Source: Chloroflexota bacterium (GTDB lineage: Bacteria; Chloroflexota; Dehalococcoidia; SZUA-161; SpSt-899). From it: DNA of 6,802 bases. The notes beneath the pieces were generated by a model. That model did not search any database, was not told the origin of the DNA, and worked only from the letters and a program-made list of their open reading frames with translations. Shown here in pieces: positions 1-4,401 of the stretch (the first letter of the stretch is position 1; every line of letters starts with the position of its first letter). Location: the NCBI GenBank assembly GCA_018725425.1, contig QLUL01000059.1, positions 1-6,802 on the forward strand, written 5' to 3'. Both the position numbers and the translations under genes were made by a program.

Positions 1-863
1 TGCGATATCGGAAACGGCTGGGGTTGGTGGGTGCTGCCATCACCGACCATCCCCAGATCGATGAGCTTGTGATTGGTCTGCGAAGGATGGGGGCCGAGTT
101 TTCTGTCGGCTCCCTGAGGATAAAACCTCTATCGGATACCCTCCTCCGGGGTCTGTCGGAAAGCGGCACCAGGACCATTTCCCTGGCTCCCGAGGCGGGC
201 TCGCAGCGGATGCGTCAGGTGGTGAAGAAGGCCACATCAGAGGATGATATCCTCCGTGCCGTGGATCGAGTTGCCAGTCATGGACCCAGGCAGCTCAAGC
301 TATATTTCATGATCGGGTTGCCTACGGAGACCGAGGAGGATATAGTGGATATTGGTAGCCTGGCTCTAGCCACGAAGGACATCCTCGACAGGCATCGATC
401 GGGGACTCGTCTGACCCTGAATATAGCGCCATTTGTCCCCAAAGCGGGCACTCCCTTTCAGTGGCTTCCGATGGCTACCGGTGACGTCCTCAGCCATCGC
501 CTTTCCTTGCTCAAAAAAGGCTTAATCCACAAGGGAATAGCGGTTAAGGCCGACAGTATAGACTGGAGCCTGGTTCAGGGCATGCTCTCCCGGGGAAATT
601 CAAGGATGGGCCAGGTTATCGCCTGTATGCCGAGAACCTCCCTCTCGGCATGGCGCAAGGCGGTGGAAGGGGCGGGGTTGGATCCCAATCTCATTCATCG
701 AGAGATCCCTGGGGGCGAACGATTGCCCTGGTGGAAGATAAACTCAGGCGTAAAGACGGAGTATCTCCGGGACGAGCTGGAGCGGGCATGCCAGGCAAGA
801 TGCCAGATGCAAGATGCAAGATACATGTATCCCGTATCCCGTATCCTGAATCCTGTATCCTGA
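1..863 (+). CDS. Radical SAM protein, B12-binding type, C-terminal part (5'-truncated by window edge)
   Basis: The frame is open from base 3 and begins mid-protein (RYRKRLGLVGAAITDHPQID), so the start codon lies left of the window; the TTG at 24 is internal. About 286 residues are visible. They match the second half of a widespread family of radical SAM enzymes with an N-terminal cobalamin-binding domain: VGAAITDHP, then SLRIKPLSDTLL, SLAPEAGSQRMR, LKLYFMIGLPTETEEDI, and PFVPKAGTPFQW. The CxxxCxxC cluster motif and the B12 domain would lie upstream and cannot be checked. The family's reaction is not firmly known; radical chemistry from S-adenosylmethionine with an [4Fe-4S] cluster is expected. 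The last 25 or so residues (after about YLRDELERAC) are encoded by 7-nt repeats and end at a TGA inside that tract. As I recall, homologues often carry a Cys-rich tail there, so the native C-terminus may have been replaced. yggS begins 8 nt downstream. Confidence 0.87.
   Translation, partial: RYRKRLGLVGAAITDHPQIDELVIGLRRMGAEFSVGSLRIKPLSDTLLRGLSESGTRTISLAPEAGSQRMRQVVKKATSEDDILRAVDRVASHGPRQLKLYFMIGLPTETEEDIVDIGSLALATKDILDRHRSGTRLTLNIAPFVPKAGTPFQWLPMATGDVLSHRLSLLKKGLIHKGIAVKADSIDWSLVQGMLSRGNSRMGQVIACMPRTSLSAWRKAVEGAGLDPNLIHREIPGGERLPWWKINSGVKTEYLRDELERACQARCQMQDARYMYPVSRILNPVS
627..651. repeat. Perfect inverted repeat inside the radical SAM gene (9-bp arms, 7-nt loop)
   Basis: ATGCCGAGA at 627-635 and TCTCGGCAT at 643-651 are exact reverse complements around the loop ACCTCCC. 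The element is in frame and encodes MPRTSLSA. It is one of several long perfect inverted repeats inside genes of this window. Function unknown; chance cannot be excluded for this one alone. Confidence 0.7.
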
Positions 864-868
864 ATTTT
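794..868. repeat. Short tandem heptanucleotide tracts at the radical SAM/yggS junction
   Basis: Two adjacent 7-nt-period tracts are visible. The first is GGCAAGA-TGCCAGA-TGCAAGA-TGCAAGA at 794-821. The second is GTATCCC, GTATCCC, GTATCCT, GAATCCT, GTATCCT, GAATTTT at 827-868. They meet at a 12-bp palindrome (G-ATACATGTAT-C, 820-831). Because 7 is not a multiple of 3, successive units are read in different frames, giving the odd tails seen in both overlapping reading frames (QARCQMQDARYMYPVSRIL and PDARCKIHVSRIPYPESCI). Similar heptad strings turn up in environmental bacterial genomes, from memory. The tract supplies the radical SAM stop codon and lies directly against the yggS start. Confidence 0.85.
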
Positions 869-871
869 CGT

Positions 872-1567
872 ATGAGAGAGATAGACATCGAGCGCAACAT
901 ACGGGAGGTAACACGTCGCATCGCTCTCGCCTGCGAGCGGACGGGGCGATCTCCCCAAGAGGTAACTTTAGTCGCCGTCACCAAGACTGTAGGACCGGCG
1001 GCAATCCAGGCCGCCCACGAGGCCGGTGTGGGCCATTTTGGCGAGAACCGGGTTCAGGAAGCCAAAGTCAAACTGGGGGAATTGGGAAGTATAAGGGACC
1101 GCTCCACCTGGCACATGGTGGGGCATCTGCAGACCAACAAGGTGAAGACAGCTACGGAGATTTTTGATATAATTCAGAGCGTGGACTCCCTGAGGCTGGC
1201 GAGATTCCTGAGCCTTCACGCCGTAGGGGTCGGATTAATCCGACCCCTACCGATACTGCTGGAGGTCAATATATCTGGCGAAGCCACCAAAGGCGGATTC
1301 TCCGCCGGGGAGGTGCCTCAGGCGATGAAGGAAATTGGCCGAATGCCCAATCTGGAGATTAAGGGGTTGATGACCATCGCACCTCTGGCAAGCGACCCGG
1401 AGGATGTGCGACCGGTCTTTCGGCACCTCAGAGGGTTACGCGACTCGATATGCCTGGAGCATCTTTCAATGGGAATGACCGACGATTTTGAGGTGGCCAT
1501 TGAGGAGGGAGCTACCATGGTGCGAATCGGCCGAGCCATTTTCGGCGAACGGAGGGGTGAATCATGA
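872..1567 (+). CDS. yggS: YggS/YlmE-type pyridoxal phosphate homeostasis protein
   Basis: This 231-residue protein has the normal family length (about 220-235). The family is a fold-type III PLP-binding single-domain protein in the cytoplasm that buffers free PLP and affects amino-acid and keto-acid pools; no catalytic activity is established. Seen here: VAVTK (residues 34-38, K38 being the PLP lysine), FGENRVQEA (56-64), WHMVGHLQTNKVK (80-92), IQSVDSLRLA, LEVNISGEATKGGF (130-143), and LSMGMTDDFEVAIEEGATMV (198-217) followed by RIGRAIFGER. ATG 872 fits the family N-terminus (MREIDIERNIREVTRRI) but has no Shine-Dalgarno: the preceding bases are heptad repeat. An upstream in-frame ATG at 788 has GGAG at a 5-nt spacing and would add 28 repeat-encoded residues. 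Residues 118-127 are encoded by a perfect 28-bp palindrome. The gene overlaps proC by 4 bp (ATGA). Confidence 0.95.
   Translation: MREIDIERNIREVTRRIALACERTGRSPQEVTLVAVTKTVGPAAIQAAHEAGVGHFGENRVQEAKVKLGELGSIRDRSTWHMVGHLQTNKVKTATEIFDIIQSVDSLRLARFLSLHAVGVGLIRPLPILLEVNISGEATKGGFSAGEVPQAMKEIGRMPNLEIKGLMTIAPLASDPEDVRPVFRHLRGLRDSICLEHLSMGMTDDFEVAIEEGATMVRIGRAIFGERRGES
1223..1250. repeat. Perfect 28-bp palindrome embedded in frame in yggS
   Basis: Left arm GTAGGGGTCGGATT (1223-1236) is followed with no spacer by its exact reverse complement AATCCGACCCCTAC (1237-1250). It starts on a codon boundary (GTA, V118) and encodes VGVGLIRPL plus the first base of P127. It lies in the variable segment between the SVDSLRLA and LLEVN motifs. 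Palindromes beginning GTAGGGG and ending CCCCTAC are, from memory, frequent small repeats in environmental bacterial genomes. This looks like a mobile palindromic unit tolerated within a protein, much like Rickettsia palindromic elements. No second copy is present in the window. Confidence 0.92.
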
Positions 1568-2373
1568 AGATCGCTTTCATCGGGGGTGGGATGATGGGGG
1601 AAGCCATGATATCCGGCCTGATCCGGCAGGCCTCGGCTGAACCAGCGGGGATCACGGTAAGCGATGTCGATCAGGGTCGGCTCAGGGTTCTGGCCGAACG
1701 ACATGGAATTCAAGGGGTAGCCGAAAATCGCCAGGCCATCCGAGGGAAAGACATCGTGGTCCTTTCAGTGAAGCCGCAGGTCCTCCCTGAAGTGAGCGAT
1801 GGTCTTCGAGGTGAGATTCAACCCGGACAGTTGGTTCTATCCATCATCGCCGGAGCGAGAATCGAAACGCTAAGTCAGCAATTGGGTCACAATTGCATAG
1901 TTCGGGTTATGCCCAACACCCCGGCCCAGATAGGCGAGGGAATCAGCGTGTGGACTGCCACCACGGCAGTAAACTCCGAGCAGAAAGGCATGACGCGAGC
2001 CATTCTCACCGCCCTGGGCAAGGAAATCTACGTGACCGAAGAAAAGTATATCGATATGGCCACCGCGGTGAGCGGAAGCGGGCCGGCCTACGTATTCCTG
2101 ATGATCGAAGCGCTGGTTGATGCAGCGGTGCACATCGGGATGCCCCGTGAGATGGCGATGGCACTTGTTCTGCAAACGATGCGGGGATCAACCCGCATCG
2201 CAGAGGTAAGCGGCAAACATCCGGCGGAGCTGCGCAACATGGTCACCTCCCCGGGCGGGACAACAGCCGCTGGATTACTCCGACTTGAGGAGGGCAGCTT
2301 GCGAGCTATTCTGACTCAGGCAATCATCGCCGCATACGAGAAGTCAAAAGAACTGGGCAAGGAGCAGAAATGA
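1564..2373 (+). CDS. proC: Pyrroline-5-carboxylate reductase
   Basis: This enzyme reduces L-1-pyrroline-5-carboxylate to L-proline with NAD(P)H, the last step of proline synthesis, in the cytoplasm. The 269-residue length is normal. The Rossmann fold opens with IAFIGGGMMGEAM (residues 3-15), followed by VVLSVKPQVL (65-74), SIIAGARIETL (93-103) and VRVMPNTPAQIGEG (113-126). The C-terminal dimerisation and substrate domain shows AVSGSGPAYVFLMIEALVDA (168-187) and ELRNMVTSPGGTTAAGL (222-238), with the conserved serine/threonine-rich P5C-binding residues. The start is secured by GGAGG (1551-1555) eight bases upstream and by the ATGA overlap with the yggS stop. Coupling to yggS fits the known yggS-proC association. 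An inverted repeat with 9-bp arms lies within the gene at 2177-2200. Confidence 0.97.
   Translation: MKIAFIGGGMMGEAMISGLIRQASAEPAGITVSDVDQGRLRVLAERHGIQGVAENRQAIRGKDIVVLSVKPQVLPEVSDGLRGEIQPGQLVLSIIAGARIETLSQQLGHNCIVRVMPNTPAQIGEGISVWTATTAVNSEQKGMTRAILTALGKEIYVTEEKYIDMATAVSGSGPAYVFLMIEALVDAAVHIGMPREMAMALVLQTMRGSTRIAEVSGKHPAELRNMVTSPGGTTAAGLLRLEEGSLRAILTQAIIAAYEKSKELGKEQK
2177..2200. repeat. Perfect inverted repeat inside proC (9-bp arms, 6-nt loop)
   Basis: CGATGCGGG (2177-2185) and CCCGCATCG (2192-2200) are exact reverse complements around GATCAA. The region encodes the TMRGSTRIA segment of the C-terminal domain. It may only reflect codon choice; it is listed because perfect repeats of this size recur across the window. 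Confidence 0.65.
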
Positions 2374-2612
2374 GTTTTATATTCACCTTTATCCGCATCC
2401 TTTGCGAGGTGCTTACGATCGCCATCTTTGCCAGAGTGATCATCTCCTGGTTCCCCGTGAATCCCGGCAACCGATTGGTGGTCCTCTTGCATCAAGTAAC
2501 CGAGCCTATTCTGGCGCCGCTGCGGGGGATTATCCCGCGGGTGGGCATGATAGATATAACCCCGATGATCGCTATAATTCTACTGCAGATCATTGCCGGC
2601 TTGGTACGGTGA
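2370..2612 (+). CDS. yggT: YggT family small integral membrane protein
   Basis: This 80-residue protein is one YggT/YlmG repeat (some homologues carry two). Two membrane segments are visible, about residues 5-27 (FTFIRILCEVLTIAIFARVI) and 61-78 (IDITPMIAIILLQIIAGL). They flank the diagnostic motif ISWFPVNPGNRLVVLLHQVT (residues 25-44) and EPILAPLRGIIP (45-56). The family is conserved in bacteria, cyanobacteria and plastids. Roles in envelope or osmotic homeostasis, division or nucleoid/thylakoid organisation have been proposed, but the biochemical function is not established. ATG 2370 overlaps the proC stop (ATGA) and has GGAG at 2361-2364 with a 5-nt spacing. It is the last gene of the operon; no convincing intrinsic terminator follows, only a weak GCTG/CAGC stem near 2630-2645 without a T-run. 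There is no sepF between yggS and yggT, unlike the Bacillus ylmE-ylmF-ylmG cluster. Confidence 0.93.
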   Translation: MSFIFTFIRILCEVLTIAIFARVIISWFPVNPGNRLVVLLHQVTEPILAPLRGIIPRVGMIDITPMIAIILLQIIAGLVR

Positions 2613-2677
2613 TATCTTTAATCCCCTCGGCTGTCACCTCAGCAATTTCCCCTTGACTATCTTGATGGTTTGCCGTA

Positions 2678-2706
2678 TTGCATTCTTGCAAAAAACATGA
2701 TATTAT
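2678..2706 (+). promoter_or_regulatory. Candidate sigma70-type promoter of the TPR gene
   Basis: An extended -10 element, TGA-TATTAT (2698-2706; -10 hexamer 2701-2706 matches TATAAT at 5 of 6), lies 17 bp after a weak -35, TTGCAT (2678-2683). Transcription would start near 2713, leaving a leader of about 40 nt before ATG 2754. TTGCAT and ATGCAA (2705-2710) form an inverted pair covering both elements, which could be an operator or chance. A second -35-like TTGACT lies at 2653-2658 without a good partner. Confidence 0.45.
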
Positions 2707-2741
2707 GCAAAACAGTCTCTCCCACAAGGGGGAACCAGAAG

Positions 2742-2747
2742 AAGGAG
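2742..2747 (+). promoter_or_regulatory. Ribosome-binding site deciding the start of the TPR gene
   Basis: AAGGAG sits six bases before ATG 2754. The reading frame is open back to an ATG at 2670, but that start would place the promoter candidate inside the gene and has no comparable Shine-Dalgarno, so 2754 is preferred. Confidence 0.75.
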
Positions 2748-2753
2748 ACACTG

Positions 2754-3569
2754 ATGACGCTAAACTACACGGATGAAGCCGTCAACTCAGCTATGCAAAG
2801 GCGATGGGAGAAGGCGGCAAGAATTAATGAGAGCATAATTGAACTCTCCCCGGACGATGTTGGTGCTCATAATCGCCTGGGCAAGGCATTGACTGAATTG
2901 GGGAAGTATGCCGAAGCCCGGAAAGCTTACGGGCACGTGCTCGAACTCGATCCCAACAATGGTATCGCCAGGAGAAATCTTCAGCGTCTATCCTATCTCA
3001 AGGATGGGCAAGGATATCCCAAAGACGCTTACGGAATAGATTCTGGGTACTTCATCGAAGAGGCTAGCAAGGCCAGGATGGTCAACATACACCGAATTGC
3101 TTCCGGCGAGACATTGGCTAAATTGTCTGCCGGCGACCATGTTGATCTTCAGGTGCAGGGACAGAGGCTAGCCGTAATGAACGATTCAGGGGAGTACCTC
3201 GGTGAGATCGAGCCTCGAGTAGGATTGCGGCTAATCGAGCTAATGAAAAGGGGCAATGAATATGAGGCGGCGATCATTAGCCTCAGAGATAACCGGATTA
3301 AGGTGATAATCAAGGAAAGATTTCAACATCCTGCCCAGATAGGCCACCCGTCATTCTTTCCACCGAGGCCAGCCGAGGACCTGAGGCCATATCTCAAGAA
3401 CACCATGGTGAAGTACGATCTTGATGACGAGTTCCTTGAGGAAACAGAGGGGCCTGATGATTGGGAGAGCGAAATGGAATCCCTCTGGCAGGACGATATT
3501 CCCCTCGAAGAGGAGGTGCCCGACTTCGTCACCTCCCCACCCCCACCCACAGCTTCTCCCCATCGGTGA
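2754..3569 (+). CDS. TPR-repeat protein with beta-rich central domain and acidic tail, function unknown
   Basis: The protein has 271 residues with no signal peptide or membrane segment, so it is likely cytoplasmic. Residues 6-77 form two TPR-like helical pairs; the clearest is AHNRLGKALTELGKYAEARK (38-57) followed by AYGHVLELDPNN. Residues about 100-190 look like a compact beta/alpha domain: GDHVDLQVQGQRLAVMNDSG (128-147), EYLGEIEPRVGLRLIELMKR (147-166) and AAIISLRDNRIKVIIKE. The 'value-flag, then GE-LG-I-PR, then long helix, then strands' layout loosely recalls HIRAN or related small beta-barrel domains, but I do not assign it. Residues 222-257 are strongly acidic (DLDDEFLEETEGPDDWESEM). The last residues (SPPPPTASPHR) are read from the antisense of the converging ComEC-MBL gene, giving a 41-bp tail-to-tail overlap. 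TPRs imply a protein-protein role. Real gene: high confidence; function: unknown. Confidence 0.85.
   Translation: MTLNYTDEAVNSAMQRRWEKAARINESIIELSPDDVGAHNRLGKALTELGKYAEARKAYGHVLELDPNNGIARRNLQRLSYLKDGQGYPKDAYGIDSGYFIEEASKARMVNIHRIASGETLAKLSAGDHVDLQVQGQRLAVMNDSGEYLGEIEPRVGLRLIELMKRGNEYEAAIISLRDNRIKVIIKERFQHPAQIGHPSFFPPRPAEDLRPYLKNTMVKYDLDDEFLEETEGPDDWESEMESLWQDDIPLEEEVPDFVTSPPPPTASPHR
3512..3536. other. Hairpin at the convergent gene junction
   Basis: GGAGGTG (3512-3518) and CACCTCC (3530-3536) pair across an 11-nt loop that itself contains GAC-TTC-GTC. The hairpin overlaps the stop codon of the leftward MBL gene and lies inside the end of the rightward TPR gene. Neither strand shows a T-run after the stem, so it is at best a weak bidirectional terminator or RNA-end stabiliser. 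Confidence 0.4.
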
Positions 3570-4401
3570 TGAAGGTGATGGTGCCATCCTCGGAGGTGAG
3601 GAAAAGTCTATCCTCACCGATTGCCCGTCGCAACCGATCAACCACCTCATCATGCGGGTGCCCAAATCGGTTATCCGCTCCTACGGAGATCGCCGCTAAC
3701 ATGGGTTTAACCTCAGACAGAAACTCAGGCGTGGTAGAGGTATTTGACCCCTGATGAGCGACTTTGAGCACGGTGGATATTAGCTTCACATCCTGGGCAA
3801 GAAGATACTTCTCAGCTTCCCTTTCGATATCCCCGGTCAAGAGAAGGCTGAAGTTGCTATATGTGAGCCTCAGCACCACCGAGGCGTTGTTTGGGCTGGT
3901 CCCCTCCCGTAGGGTATCCGATGGATGAAGAACCTCCAGTTGTACCCCCGGTCCCATGGTGATCTGCCGGCCTACCTGGGCAATGACACGCTCGACGCCC
4001 CCCTCTTCGATCAGCCTGCGCCATTCCCTATAGATATCAGACTCATCCTCCTGTCCGCTGGTCAGAACCTTCTCTACGTTATAGCGCCGCAGCACCTCTA
4101 TCAGTCCGGTGATGTGATCAGCACTAGGGTGCGTCAAAATCAGCAATTCTATCCTTCTGTCCCAGAAGGGCATTTTTTCTCCTAGTCGAAGGCTAATTGT
4201 TCTAACACAAGGGCCACCATCGATGAGTATCTGCTGATGCCCCCGCTGAATCAGGATGGCATCTCCCTGCCCGACATCGAGGATGAATATATGAAGTCGG
4301 TCACACGGGACCGTCAGGGCCGCTGTCCAGACCAGGGTTGCCACCACGGCCAGCGGAGCGATAATCCACTTCAGGGGAATATTTTTGGCAAGCTCAGGCA
4401 T
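3529..4401 (-). CDS. ComEC C-terminal-type metallo-beta-lactamase-fold protein, membrane anchored (separate gene)
   Basis: This 290-residue protein equals the C-terminal hydrolase-like domain of full-length ComEC/Rec2, proposed to degrade the non-transported DNA strand during uptake. After a short cytoplasmic start there is one membrane segment (about 12-31, WIIAPLAVVATLVWTAALTV). Then comes the domain: LHIFILDVGQGDAILIQ (36-52) and LIDGG (59-63). The metal motif is LTHPSADHITG (89-99; H91, D95, H96), with LLLTGDIE (D191), LKVAHQGSNTS (212-222; H216) and ISVGADNRFGHPHDEV (238-253). The usual HHGS is HQGS here. ATG 4401 overlaps the comEC stop (TAATG) and is preceded by GAAGGTG at a plausible spacing. 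The frame is also open upstream to 4509 inside comEC, so a single -1 shift would fuse the two genes into a normal ComEC of about 800 residues. With the TM segment inside or just before it, orientation should follow ComEC. Confidence 0.93.
   Translation of the reverse strand: MPELAKNIPLKWIIAPLAVVATLVWTAALTVPCDRLHIFILDVGQGDAILIQRGHQQILIDGGPCVRTISLRLGEKMPFWDRRIELLILTHPSADHITGLIEVLRRYNVEKVLTSGQEDESDIYREWRRLIEEGGVERVIAQVGRQITMGPGVQLEVLHPSDTLREGTSPNNASVVLRLTYSNFSLLLTGDIEREAEKYLLAQDVKLISTVLKVAHQGSNTSTTPEFLSEVKPMLAAISVGADNRFGHPHDEVVDRLRRAIGEDRLFLTSEDGTITFITDGEKLWVGVGR

Noticed and set aside
24..26. TTG as start codon of the radical SAM gene
   Set aside because: The frame is open to the window edge and the residues before it (RYRKRLG) continue the conserved family sequence, so the gene is simply truncated.
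827..868. CRISPR array
   Set aside because: Units are only 7 nt with no spacers, and no cas genes are visible.
650..871. Extension of yggS back to base 650
   Set aside because: This stretch is the shifted frame of the radical SAM gene and repeat DNA; no family homology before MREIDIE. Only the ATG at 788 is kept as an alternative.
691..984. Minus-strand reading frames across the radical SAM/yggS junction
   Set aside because: They are antisense to conserved proteins and exist because the 7-nt repeat is stop-free in several frames.
2670..2753. Earlier start of the TPR protein at 2670
   Set aside because: The 28 extra residues cover the promoter candidate and Shine-Dalgarno; ATG 2754 has AAGGAG at six bases.
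3421..3754. Plus-strand open frames beyond the end of the TPR gene
   Set aside because: They are antisense of the MBL gene, which has intact catalytic motifs; no start signals or homology support them.
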